DNA from: Locusta migratoria
Lineage: Eukaryota > Arthropoda > Insecta > Orthoptera > Acrididae
Direction: 5' to 3'
NCBI GenBank assembly: GCA_026315105.1
Contig: CM048745.1
Location: 760,321,006-760,385,005, forward strand
DNA: 64,000 nt
In this document: positions 11,488 through 22,259 of the stretch, piece after piece
Layout of the letters: each line of letters begins with the position of its first letter
Position numbering within the stretch: the stretch's first letter is position 1
The notes under the pieces: model-generated
The model's input: the letters and a program-made list of their open reading frames with translations, nothing else
Told to the model about the DNA's origin: nothing
Database searches by the model: none
Translations under genes and position numbers: made by a program

Positions 11488-12592
11488 CAGGGTGTTACAA
11501 AAAGGTACGGTCAAACTTTCAGAAAACATTCCTCACACACAAAGAAAGAAAATATGTTATTTGGACATGTGTCCGGAAACGCTTAATTTCCATGTTAGAG
11601 CTCGTTTTAATATTTCTGTTTAAATGTAAATTGACATAATTCGTGCAGACAATTGTCAAAATACCCAATTGTTTCGTTACTAATCCGGCCGCGGTGGCCG
11701 AGGGGACTGAGGCGCTCCAGTCACGGTCTGCACAGCCACTACGGTCGGGGGTTCGAATCCCCCCTCGGGCATGGATATTTGTGCCGTCCTTAGGATAAGC
11801 TAGTTGATAAGTAGTTTGGAAGTTTAGGGACTGATGACCACGTAGATAAGTCCCATAAGCTGTACAAAAATTTGAACATTTTTCGTTACTATGTACTGTA
11901 CTTCCTCGAATCACGTCATCAACATAGATTTTCTGTGAACGATTGGGCAGGAATTTTTGGTGATGTCTTGATTGGGCCTCATGTTCTTCCACCTACGCTC
12001 ACTGGAGCACGTTATCATGATTTCATACGGGATACTCTACCTGTGCTGCTAGAACATAGGCCTTTACAAGTACGACACAACATGTGGTTCATGCACGATG
12101 CAGCTCCTGCACATTTCAGAAGACGTGTTCGTATGCTTCTCAACAACAGATTCGGTGACCGATGGATTGGTAGAGACTGACCAATTCCATGGCCTCCACG
12201 CTGTCCATGAAGCATTTGAAAGCTCTTGTCTACGCAACCCTGATACCAAATGTAGAGACTCTTGGTGCTCGTATTGTGGACGGCTGTGATACAATACGCC
12301 ATTCTCCAGGGCTGCATCAGGGATTCCATGCGACGGAGGGTGGATGCATGTATCCTCGCTAACGTAGGACATCTTGAACTTTTCCTGTAACAAAGTGTTT
12401 GAAATCACACTGGTACGTTCTGTTGTGGTGTGTTTCCATTTCATGATTAATGTGATTTGAAGAGAAGTAATAAAATGAGCTCTAATATGGAAATTAAGCG
12501 TCTCCGGACACATGTCCACATAATATATTTTCTTTCTTTGTGTGTGAGGAATGTTCCCCGAAAGTTTGGCCGTACCTTTTTGTAACACCCAG
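11488..12592 (+). mobile_element. Mariner-like DNA transposon, internally deleted, carrying a SINE
   Basis: Terminal inverted repeats of about 125 bp (11488-11612 and 12468-12592) begin C-GGGTGTTACAAAAAGGTACG and are over 90% identical by eye. TA dinucleotides flank it at 11486-11487 and 12593-12594. The interior keeps only the C-terminal half of a transposase: FSVNDWAGIFGD, MWFMHDAAPAHF (second catalytic Asp) and RWIGRD followed by a stop (11905-12180). It continues out of frame to about 12370. The SPDLNPLDFF-type segment with the third catalytic residue has been deleted after PWPPR (about 12190-12205), so the protein is catalytically dead. A SINE at 11683-11880 sits inside. Confidence 0.92.
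11683..11880 (+). mobile_element. tRNA-derived SINE (family 1) inside the mariner
   Basis: Complete head with A and B boxes, body and AAGTCCCATAAGC end. The 11-bp duplication TTTCGTTACTA at 11672-11682 and 11881-11891 shows insertion into the mariner interior. The order of events is LINE, then mariner, then SINE. Confidence 0.96.
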
Positions 12593-13289
12593 TATAGCTG
12601 AAAAGGAATTATCATCTTTATTTAGATGATATATTGTATTATAAAATCCAGTGCCAGTCTTACAACACTTTGTGTGTAAGTTACATGAAGTAGCAAAGAA
12701 ACGTTACAATCCACGGGCCTCTGTTACTGAAACAAAAGGTAAGGCCCACTACAGAAAATTCCTGTTTCGATCTAATATCTTTTATGAAAGTAAGGCCCTA
12801 GAGCAAAATTTATTTCTGAAAGTAACACTAGAACAAGTTTTCAGATTCAATTATTTAGGCAGCGACGAATGTCAGGACATAGATAAAGATACAGAAAAAA
12901 GCCAACAAATATCGATATATTATGTGAAACTACACACAAAATTTAAACGAATACTCTTAGAAAATACGCAAAATAGTAGTTGTATAATACAATAGCAGTG
13001 GCCGTGCTCCAGAGTGAAATCTAGATTGAGAGCAAGAGAGATAAAAATAACACACAGTAACAGAATCGAGGTTTTGAAGAATTTGCCACACAGTCAGGAA
13101 ACATTTAAATAATTTTTTTGATTTGATTAAAGGTCGTATTATTTAAAAGAAATAATCTGTATATCTTTAGAAGAATTGAGACGAATTGAAATGAAATAGG
13201 AGTTTTGTGAAATGACAGGCGTTACAGATGTAAACTTACATTACTACGTCTTATAAAATCCAAGGCACAAAAGTTAGAGGAAAGGAAAT

Positions 13290-13309
13290 ATATATATATA
13301 TATATATTT
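13290..13309. repeat. (TA)n microsatellite
   Basis: About ten TA units between two similar AGAGGAAAGGAAA segments (13273 and 13317), so the surrounding bases are themselves a short duplication. Confidence 0.8.
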
Positions 13310-13402
13310 TAAATCAGAGGAAAGGAAAAATAAAATAAAAATTACTAGATGAAAATATCTTGCAGTAAAGGAAAAGAGATGGAATAGAAATCGTCAGATG
13401 TT

Positions 13403-13580
13403 TCAAAAATGTTCAAATCTTTGTTAAGCTTATGTGACTTAACTGCGGGGTCATCAGTCCCTAAACTTATAAACTAACTTATACTAAAGACGGCACAAAC
13501 ATCCATGCCCGAAGGGGTATTCGAACCCCCGACGGGGAACGACCTCGCGCATCGTGGCACAGCGTCTCAATGCGCTCGGG
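13403..13580 (-). mobile_element. SINE with a variant tRNA-like head
   Basis: The 3' body is that of family 1 (ACGGCACAAACATCCATGCC on the plus strand and GGGGTCATCAGTCCCTAAAC). The head differs: in element orientation it reads GCCCGAGCGCATTGAGACGC and then GTGCCACGATGCGCG. The duplication CGTC(A/G)GATGTT lies at 13392-13402 and 13581-13591. It is a shorter, chimeric subfamily. Confidence 0.85.
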
Positions 13581-13982
13581 CGTCGGATGTTGCTTGCAAA
13601 CACTGAAAGAAGGGGTGATAATAATATCTCTGAATGAAAACTTAGACAACAGTCATAGTGTCCATCATAACGTAAATTACGGGTCACAACTCAAAAGCAG
13701 TAAATATAATTTGATCGTGGTTTCTGCAGTTGTCAAAATATTTTTTTTTTTTTTTCGAGTTGAAGGAAAACTTCTGAGGCATAGGTCTTGTTCAGTATAA
13801 AAGTCATGATGAATGTCGATACCGTCTGGTTACTGAGATTTAAGTTATCCATGTTTAAACTTCTTAAGGAAAATGGGTGGATGGTTACTTTCACTGCGAC
13901 ATAGCCTGTATCATTTCAATCTGCAACTCACCCCCAGCGTCGACTGACCACTATTAAGTAATTTTACCATCTTCTTTGTACA

Positions 13983-14181
13983 GCCGGCCGCGGTGGCCGA
14001 GGTGACTGAGGCGCTCCAGTCACTGTCAGCGCGGCCACTACGGCCGGGGGTTCGAATCCCCCCTCGGGCATGGATATTTGTGCCGTCCTAGTTCGTAAGT
14101 AGTTCATAAGTAGTTTGTAAGTTTAGGGACTGATGACCCCGTAGTTAAGTCCCATAAGCTTAACAAACATTTGATTTTTTT
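13983..14181 (+). mobile_element. tRNA-derived SINE (family 1)
   Basis: Complete copy with GCCGGCCGCGGTGGCCGAGG head, B box GGGTTCGAATCCCCC and AAGTCCCATAAGCTT end followed by a T-rich stretch. Perfect 11-bp duplication TTCTTTGTACA at 13972-13982 and 14182-14192. Confidence 0.96.
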
Positions 14182-14512
14182 TTCTTTGTACATAAAGCAG
14201 AGTGGCCGTACGTTGGTGTATTTGTGTGTTTGTTTGTGTACGTATTGCATACAAATCTACAGTTTTGTTCCAATGTTTATGAAAATTTTTACACGTAAGC
14301 TTCAACCCATAGGATGGTTGCCGTAAGTGTAAGAATCATGCACAACACATAGTTCAAGAGATACAAAGCCATAAACAATTACATGCGCGAAAAACTGCTG
14401 CATTACGGGACAATGCTGCTCATTTTCTCCTAGAAAACTGGACGGATTTCAACCAAATTTGGTACATATCTTCCTTACCGTGAGGAAACAAGTGTTGGAG
14501 GGATGAGAGCCG

Positions 14513-14545
14513 CACACACGCGCACGCACACGCACGCGCACACAG

Positions 14546-14576
<31 letters not shown>

Positions 14577-14577
14577 T
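14513..14577. repeat. CA/CG-rich alternating purine-pyrimidine tract
   Basis: About 62 bases of CACACGCG-type alternation ending in (CA) about 11 times, with a single AGA interruption. It is a candidate Z-DNA-forming microsatellite inside the Helitron-like element. Confidence 0.85.
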
Positions 14578-14819
14578 GGTCCAGGGATATGACAGCATAA
14601 TCAATAGAAGTTGCAAGCAACTGCCATATAATGCCGCGAGACTTTATAAATACGTTACATGAGAATGAGAGTACTTTGCGACTTACAGCAAACTTTAAAC
14701 ATAATTTCAAACCTTTGTTAAACTGGCAACCATGGTAAAATGATGAAAGGAAAATAATTTCTCACTTACTACTTTTTCGCTGTTCATGGAGTAAAACTAC
14801 GACATTCGGTATGACGATA

Positions 14820-15222
14820 GCCGGCCGCGGTGGCCGAGGGGACTGAGGCGCTTCAGTCACGGTCTGCACGGCCACTACGTTAAAATGTTTGTTAAGCTTA
14901 TGGGACTTAACCACGGGGTCATCAGTCCCTAAACTTACAAACTACTTATCAACTACCTTATACTAATGACGGCACAAATATCCATGCCAGAGGGGGGATT
15001 CGAACCCCCGACCGTAGTGGCCGTGCAGACCGTGACTGGAGCGCCTCAGTCCCCTCGGCCACCGCGGCCGGCACGGCCACTATGGTCGGGGGTTCGAATC
15101 CCCCCCTCAGGCATCGATATTAGTGCTGTCCTTAGTTGTAGGTAGTTCATAAGTAGTTTGTAAGTTTAGGGACTGGTGACCCCGTAGTTAAGTCCCATAA
15201 GCTTAACAAACATTTGAACATT
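14820..15222 (+). mobile_element. Outer SINE (family 1), split by another SINE
   Basis: The head occupies 14820-14879 and the remainder 15071-15222, in plus orientation. The halves meet exactly across a 14-bp duplication created by the inner SINE. The outer flanks (CATTCGGTATGACGATA and CATTTGGTAGGACGTTA) form a diverged target duplication and match the Helitron sequence at 22394-22412. Confidence 0.93.
14880..15070 (-). mobile_element. Inner SINE (family 1) inside the outer SINE
   Basis: Complete minus-strand copy. It is flanked by GCACGGCCACTA(C/T)G at 14866-14879 and 15071-15084, a 14-bp target-site duplication within the tRNA-derived head of the outer copy. Confidence 0.95.
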
Positions 15223-16829
15223 TGGTAGGACGTTACTATCTATGATTTCTACACTACTAATTGCAGCCAAAGGAATCTTTTCGAACAGTATACACACATA
15301 CAGCTGAATGTACCTTCGAAACTGAATCACAGTACGACACGTTATTCATGAAATATGAGGACGTTAACAGTAACGTTCGTGGAAAACCGCCCCATCACGC
15401 ACCAGGTTTTAATCTGTTACTTCTTTACTAGTAACTGTATTCGTAACAGATTTTATACAATTTTACAACATATAAGTCAATAAACATGAGATCGTACATA
15501 CTGCGATGCATAAAAACCTTTCACTTATGTGAAGCTACAGGGAAAGGAAGAGAATGAAACAGTTTACATCCACCGAACACCCGTTATTTCCGGCAGATTA
15601 AGCTTTTAACTTCAATAGACTGTAGTTTTCTGAGAGACGTCAATTTTCTATTACGATTAATAAATCACAGGGCAACCTATTAAATACTGCAGAGTGATTT
15701 TGACATCTCCAAATTTCTCACAAGAACAACTACATGTCGCGTGCTCAAGGATGGGCTCACCGAAGAATTTATTCATATTAGATTTTGGACAAGTAACCAA
15801 ATATATTATTTATAATCAAATTTGGAATTAAGTTAATTATTAAGGTTACATATCATTTGCATCTTTGTTTGGATACTGTAGTTATTACTTTGTACATCAT
15901 GAAAGACAGCCTTATTTCTTGAACACTCTCCCACAAATATGACATTTTTTAAAAAAAGTAGAGAAAGGGGAGAAAAGGGATATGAGAAATACTAACTCAG
16001 AGCTTGCATAAATAAATATCCGGCCAACACCAGGTTTTCAGCGAGTATATTCATATTTCTGATCGTATTCATACATAATTATCGTAGCCAGTAAATGGTC
16101 ACATTACTATCAACCATTACAGTAGTTCAAGCTGGGTGCCATCTAAATATGACGATGATGAGGAGACTGAATAAATATATTTTGAGATAAAAGAAATTAT
16201 TGATGGAGTTACAAGAGAGGGAAACTTGTTTATGATACGTAACTGGTAACCAGTAGTTGGTGAACGAAGAGAAGGAAAACTAGTAGGTAAATATGTATTG
16301 ATAAAGAGAAATGAAAGCGGAAGCTCCTGGTAGAATTTTGCATACGGCAGAATAAAAGTGTCACAAATAATTTGTTTTAGCTGCCGCCTCGTAGAATTTG
16401 GATGGAGCAGGATTTAATCACCACAAACAGTTGGTACAAAATTCACAAAAAAGCTTGTATACATGGAGAATACAAGAGGGTATCAGTATCAAAGTAGATA
16501 AAGCGTGGGTAGCTTTGAGATATGAAATGGTAATGGAGGGCGAGCTTAGAAGAAGACAAGACCTGGTAGAAATACTTGGATTCCACAAGAAGTAAAACTT
16601 AATTGATGAACAGAATTTTTTTTAAGTAATTCGGCAAATTATTTGAAACAGAGGGAATAAAGAAAGCTAAACGTGAACTTGCATGGATGTGTTAATTGAC
16701 TAAGAAGGTCTGGCTACCGGACAAATGTAATTTGCAGAAGCATGTATAATCTTCATATATGCGAGCGTAGATCAAATATACAGATGATTTTATTTTTTAT
16801 TTAAATTCAGTTATTAAAATCCACGAGAC

Positions 16830-18180
16830 ACTTACAGTTCATTTTTCACACTGTTTCCTCCTGTGTAAATGCATTTGTCCCAGCGTACGGGCAGCTTTTG
16901 GATGCCCTCATCGTAAAAATAACAGGGTCGTGTCACCCTCCAGTTACGCACGAATTCTTCCACATTCTCGCCATGTTCAAATAGTTGCCTCCTAGAGCTT
17001 TTTTAAGCGCTCCGAACAAATGGAAATCGCAGGACGATAAGTACAGACTGTAAGGAGGATCTTTAAGTGCAGTCCAGAGCATTTCCTGCAGCTTGGAGAC
17101 AGTTTGAGCTGCAGTATTGGGTCGCGTATTTTCGTGCAGGAGAATGACCTGTCGAGTCGATTAGTCCCATCTTTTGCGGCGATATGCAACTCTGGCCTTC
17201 GTCAAAAGCTCGCAGTTTTATTCAGCATTCTTCGTGCGTCGCTCATGTAAAAAGTCAACCAGAAAAATGCCTCGGCGATCAAAAACGGTTGAAAGAACCT
17301 TGCCAGCTGACAGTCGAGACATGGCTTTCACTGGTGCTGCTTTCCCTTTCCTGCGCCACCCCTTATTGGTTTGTTTGGATTCAAGAGTGTAGTGGTATTC
17401 GTATGTGTCTTATCAGATGATCCGCCACATAAATGCATCACCTCTTTCTGCATATCTTGCTTTAGGCCTCTGATAGATGTCTCATCTTCACATTCTCGCT
17501 CAACACTCTACGGAACTGTCGGTCGTTTTTGATGATTGGTTGACAACTCCCATAGGTGATTCCGACTTGTTCTGCAATTTCTGGTACTGTTGCTCGTGGA
17601 TCGTTGTCAGTAACGCCTTTAACCGCAGTCATGTTTTCATCCGTAATGCTGGTCCGCGGGAGGCGATCGTGTTGTTGATTCTTCACACGTTGTCATCCTT
17701 CCTTGAGCTTTTGATGCCAGGCATACACACATGTTCTCGACACTATTTGATTCCCGAATTGTGCAGTCAATCGCTGGCAAATTTCTGCCCCTGGAACTCC
17801 TTCACGTGCAAGAAATTTTAAGCGTTGCGCACTGGAGGAGTTCACCGGTTGCTCAAAAAAATGTTCAAATGTTGTATAGCTTATGGGACTTAACTACGGG
17901 GTCATCAGTCCCTAAACTTACAAACTACTTACGAACTACCTTATACTAAGGACAGCACAAATATCCATGCCCGAAGGGGTATTCGAACCCCCGACCGTAG
18001 TGGCCGTGCAGACCGTGACTGGAGCGCCTCAGTCCCCTCGGCCACCGCCGCCGGCTGCTCCAACATCATTAGCGGTACTGACGAAATGGCGGGAAAATAT
18101 CTAACAGCATTTTCTCCCCACTCACAGCAGTCCCGCCTAAGCATAGCATAAGCGCGTGGCCAGTCATACCAGCTGCTCAT
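16830..18180 (-). pseudogene. Mariner transposase, degenerate, interrupted by a SINE
   Basis: The minus-strand footprint is about 1150 bases without the SINE, close to a full mariner transposase (about 350 residues). The N-terminal helix-turn-helix region begins near 18120 and resumes after the SINE with QRLKFLAREGVPGAEICQRL. SITDENMTAVKGVTDNDPR...VPEIAEQVGITYGSCQ lies at 17462-17686, then a catalytic region in broken frames. HENTRPNTAAQT stands where HDNARPH is usual, and PPYSLYLSSCDFHLFGALKK stands where YSPDLSPCDF is expected. So the second and third catalytic Asp positions look substituted. No terminal repeats were identified. Confidence 0.85.
17858..18054 (-). mobile_element. tRNA-derived SINE (family 1) inside the mariner transposase
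   Basis: Complete minus-strand copy with B box (GTATTCGAACCCCCG on the plus strand). It interrupts the N-terminal coding region of the mariner. Flanking TTGCTCAAA and CTGCTCCAA form an imperfect short target duplication. Confidence 0.93.
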
Positions 18181-18609
18181 GTGCAGGGAGAAAAATCCCG
18201 TTTGTGTTAGATCGTGGGGTATTAATGAGGATTTTGGGAAAATAAAACTACTGTCTAAATATGAAGAAAGATGAAAAAACGCTGGATAACAATGAAGGGA
18301 AAGCTGAAAGGGATATACATACGGGCTATACCAGGAAAGTGATCTGGAAGATAGTATTGTCGAAACTGAAGACGAAACAGATGAAGATTGATTAGGATAA
18401 ATACCGCGAGAACAATTTGACAGAGATGTCAGAGATCTAAGCCGAATAAACGCCTTTCAATAAGACAGCAATCCATTTGCTGAAAAGTCTGGGAGAAAGA
18501 GCCATTACGAAACTATTCCACCTGGTATGTTAGTTATGTAACAGAGACGAATACCCCCAAACGTGAAGAATAATTTAACTCTTTCATTCCCTGTGTTGTT
18601 CCTGAACAA

Positions 18610-19150
18610 CAACAAATAAAAAGTTTATTTATACCGTATTTTGTGCATCAGTCCTTAAACTTGCATTTTTTTATGAACAACAGGCTTTTAGTATGACATT
18701 TTGCGGCTTGGTACGGCGAATGGCCACTTCTGAGGCATTAAGCTATCCATCTTCGAGGTTGTTTTGCGCTGCCGACTGTACGTAGCTGAGAGTGTGAGCG
18801 TGAGTATGGTTCCTTCTATTGTATTCCAGCAGTGAATTTTGTCTTTGGTGCTGTTGCGAAGATTATGCTAGCATTATTGATCTGACAATTTTAACTATCA
18901 ACAAAATAACGTCCAAGTAATAAAATACCTCGATACAAACGCATGAGTTGTGTATGAAATACACGTCGTAAAAATCAATAGTTGGACCAAAAATTTTAAA
19001 ATCAAATTTTTATTTTTACTGTACTGTATTAATACCGAAAACAATGAATTTTAATTTTTCCAAATCTGATTGATAATGTGGAACTGAAAGGGTTGACAAT
19101 TCAAATTATACTGAAAGTAGGTGTGAAGATTAGGGAAATATAAGTCACGG
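18610..19150. other. No feature recognised
   Basis: This lies between two RT-like pieces of the LINE at 16.2-20.3 kb, so it may be an insertion in that LINE. No terminal repeats, motifs or tRNA-like boxes were seen. Confidence 0.4.
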
Positions 19151-20357
19151 TTGCAAAATATTAACAACATGAGAGGAAAGCTTGGTGAATTCGATCTTGA
19201 GAAAGATCCGTTTGGAATTGAAAGAAACGTAGGAATATGTGAGGCAATACTGACTGTGTGATATTTTAGAAGACATGATAAGGGAACGAAAAGCAACGTT
19301 TGATGCGTCTTAGATCTGAAGAAACCTTTTCACAAAACATGGAAAACACTGTTTAAAATACTGAATCTAGAAGGGTAAAATATAGTGAACGAATATTTAT
19401 ATACAGAAACCAGGAAGCAGGAGTGTCCAAGGGCATCGAACCGACGCAGAGAGGCAGAATTGTAACCTTTCCCAAATGTTGTAGAAGCCACACGCTTAGC
19501 AAAATCTGAAGAACTGAAACAAGAAATTTTCAAACGGAGTCAAATAGATTTACAATGTATCACCTATAAATTCAGTCATCTTACTCAAAAATGACTAATC
19601 TCAAGAAATCATAAGGACATTGGTACCCTATATTTTATAACTGGTGCATAAGCCGGACTAGTGGAAACATCGATAAACATAATTATTCGAGAGTAAATAA
19701 AATCTTTGCGTTTACTAATGAACTGTAATTCTTCCAGAGATAGCAAAGTATCTGGGAGAAAAACTGGACGGAATGGACAGAGTCTTAAAATGAGGATATA
19801 AGGATATAAGGTCACTGACAGGAGAAAAACTTTAAAGGACTATATTTAAATAAATTAGACCACAACAAAACAATTGCTTTAAACAAAGAGACATTAAAGT
19901 AGCAGATGAGTTTTGTTCGTTGCACAATAAAGTAACAAACGATTGGCGATGTGAATAAGTTATAAAATACAGTAGGGAAATGGGAGAAAGTATTTGTGAA
20001 GAAGAGAATTTTGTTAATATGTAACGTTAATCAAAGAGTTAGCAAGTAGTTTCTGAACGTATTTGTCAGAATTGTTGTCGTGTATGGAGGTGGGACAATA
20101 CAAAATTCAGGGAAAAGAGCATAAAAGGCCAAATTTGTGTGGTGCAAATGCACCCTAACGATTAGAAGAGTACATCGCGTAACTACGTAAGATGTACAGA
20201 ACAGAACTGTGCGAAATTGATTGCGGCAAACATGACTAATAGAATGAACAGATTCTGAGCTATTAAAGAGTCGTCAGATTCTAATTAGAGGGAAGGATTT
20301 GGGGGTAAATGTCACAAAGGAAAATTAGTAGACTAATACACTTAGCACATTCAAATA

Positions 20358-21774
20358 CACACATAAAAGTGTTGCATTGACTTGGTTCCAAGTTGAGCTG
20401 AACATTGACCTTCAGTTTTTATATTGCATCAGGAACATTAATCCTTGGATTGTCCACAGATGTCACTTAATCCTCACAAGGACGTTAATAACGACGCATG
20501 AGGAGTGCTGTTGCGACGGAGTTGATAAGGTGGCTGATCATTTCAGGTCATTAGACCAAGAAGGACGCACACTGTTGTATTGACGGTAGTTCTGCTATAC
20601 TTTTAAAGTAAATTCTGAAGTTCTATCGTATCAGCATTGTTACTTTGTGTCAGGAGTGACACTCATCTAGGGTACTTTCCTAACTGTGCCAGGTACTTAA
20701 ATATGATCTACAGAGTAAATATGTGGATGTAGATGTAGACATCTCGGATTGAACAAAGCTATTTCCTTCGGACGTTGAGGATGTAAAGAGATCTGTCGAT
20801 GTTTTGCCTCGTTCTGTACGCCCAGAGGTTACCACAGCATTTGATGAGCGCTGGACGCCACCGACATAAATACTGATTGATTTTCGTGCATCCACAGGAC
20901 GGTGTGATTTGCCTGAAACTGTATGTAATATACTGCATGACGTGCAACTTCACTACCGACTTCCACGGTGAGATTTAGCTTTGACACTTAGACACCATTC
21001 ATCGCGGTACACACCAGCCCAATAGCATGCTGAATAGTCAGGTCAGAATTGTCATCAAGTGATACTGACAGATGCGACTAGCAACTGCCTTCACCAGACA
21101 ATCGTCGGAGATGTTTTCTGATGTAGCCTGGTCCAGCGAGTGTATCAAAATGGTGCTTCAGTAATGTTTCGGGATGGCATTATATGGGGCTACCGTACAT
21201 CAAGTGGTCGTAGAATGTAATCAGACGGATGTATAGTACAGAGATGTTCCAACGTATTGTGCAACAATGTCGGCAGCATTTCGGTGAGGGATTCATCTTA
21301 ATGGACGACAGTTCTCGCTCTCATCGAGCACATCTTGTGAATGTGTTCCTTCATGATAAAGACATCGCAAGACTAGAATGGCAGCATGTTCTACAGACGT
21401 GAAACCAATCAAACTTTCCTGGGATAATTTGGAAAATTCTCTTTTCGACGAAACGTCCCATGAAGCAATCTGAAGTATCTACGTTGAATCGCCGTTGAGG
21501 GCTGGAGCGATCTGAACCAACATTTCGTTGATGATATAGCGGACAGTATGCCATCAGTGCAAGAGAGCGTGTTGCCGGGTATTAAGTACACTGGCGCACG
21601 CGCAATCTTCAACACACATTCAGAATGTGTAGGTCATCGAGAAACAACTTGCAGATTTATGTTTTAATGTGTAATAAGGATAACAGATATTTTTATATAA
21701 CTCTCTTCCATTTTTAACTAAAGAGTCATGAGCCCTAATAATCGTGGTGATGCAACACCTCCGTTTCATGTGTG
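20358..21774 (+). mobile_element. Tc1-like DNA transposon, full-length footprint, decayed
   Basis: The ends are inverted repeats: CACACATAAAAGTGTTGCAT on the left and, reading inward, CACACATGAAACGGAGGTGT on the right. TA sits outside at 20356-20357 and 21775-21776. The 1417-bp length suits a whole Tc1 element. The interior is a plus-strand transposase ruin: a DNA-binding region near 20750-20900 (TCGTGCATCCACAGGACG), NGASVMFRDGIIWG (about 21140-21190) and FILMDDSSRSHRAHLVNVFL with the second catalytic Asp (about 21290-21360). A frameshifted C-terminus with SMPSV...GARAIF runs to about 21610. It inserted at the end of the decayed LINE ahead of it. Confidence 0.88.
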
Positions 21775-21776
21775 TA

Positions 21777-22259
21777 GATGAGCGAAGCCTTTATTTTCAG
21801 ACATGATTAGGCTTCCACAAGTAGCGAAAGAGCTGCATCAAATCATTCTTCAGACTGAAGGCCACAATAACGACGTTTATATATAACGGCATGGTTGTAG
21901 CGGACTTAATGAATAGAGTATGACGGATGTAGGAATTAACACGAAGCTCGCCTATAGATATACTTCGGAAGAGGCCTAGGTACTGCTATAGAGGATTGTA
22001 AAAAATTGTCTGTGATAACCCGGTTATAATTAGGCTTCCGTGGTGTATACGTAACAGAATGTAATCAAGAAAGTCTTATTACTTCAGCATCACTAAAGAT
22101 TGTTACATAACCTAATTATTCCTTAGAATCAGGAATAATTTGCTATGTTGGCAGAAACCACCTATCATACTTAGTTCATACGATAGCACGATATAAAGTA
22201 TGAAAACCGCTCCATCTTGCTGCTCGGGATAGCGTGATTTCATTCGTCAACTATTTGAC
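21777..22259. other. No feature recognised
   Basis: AT-leaning sequence between the Tc1 right end and the Helitron-like block. No motifs or repeat termini seen. Confidence 0.4.

Larger units (their letters stand above)
11290..13150 (+). mobile_element. Decayed RTE-type LINE, interrupted by a mariner
   Basis: Before the mariner (11324-11486) there is RT palm sequence: RGALQGSG..LTVLNVYIGDVIRNW, a weathered form of the QG..LSP.LFN.Y motif. After the mariner (12600-13100) come a thumb-like segment, FRFNYLGSDECQDIDKDTEK (about 12840-12900), and a poor match to the terminal AVPVLLYGSETW-type block near 12990. The two halves are in order on the same strand, so the mariner split a LINE that was already in place. 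Many stops; the LINE clade is inferred from motif style. Confidence 0.65.
14190..16046 (+). mobile_element. Helitron-like non-autonomous element with nested SINEs
   Basis: Blocks of this segment match, in reverse order and orientation, the complete Helitron at 61275-62327. Examples are GTACGTATTGCATACAAATC, TTTCAACCAAATTTGGTACA and the AGCAAACTTTAAACATAATT region. The 3' part resembles 22.4-23.3 kb (GCTGAATGTACCTTCGAA at about 15303). It ends with a purine-rich tract, ATAAATATCC, a degenerate hairpin (CCGGCCAACACCAGG) and CAGCGAG|T at 16046. It is interrupted by the SINE-in-SINE at 14820-15222 and by a CA-rich tract. No coding capacity; the 5' end is unclear. Confidence 0.72.
16165..20330 (+). 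mobile_element. Heavily decayed RTE-type LINE, split by a mariner
   Basis: Collinear fragments on the plus strand follow the order of an endonuclease-RT protein. The endonuclease-like piece is at 16165-16420 (EIKEIIDGVTREGNLFMI, VGERREGKLVGKY). An RT finger segment follows at 18365-18605 (weak INAF...P, SGRKSHYETIPPG, PPNVKNNLTL). The palm start is at 19180-19520 (KDPFGIERNVGICEAILTV, then DLKKPFHKTWKTLFKILN). A thumb/C-terminal piece at 19980-20330 has FLNVFVRIVVVYGGGTIQNS. Numerous stops. Mariner 16830-18180 and an unrecognised piece (18610-19150) interrupt it. Reading these as one element is an inference from order and strand. Confidence 0.6.

Noticed and set aside
12064..12615. 183-codon open frame on the minus strand
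   Set aside because: It is antisense to the mariner transposase remnant and its right inverted repeat; the residues match no family in that direction, while the plus strand shows mariner motifs.
13290..13309. Possible CRISPR-like or regularly spaced repeat
   Set aside because: Only a TA microsatellite and a single short duplication; no regularly spaced unique spacers anywhere in this eukaryotic window.
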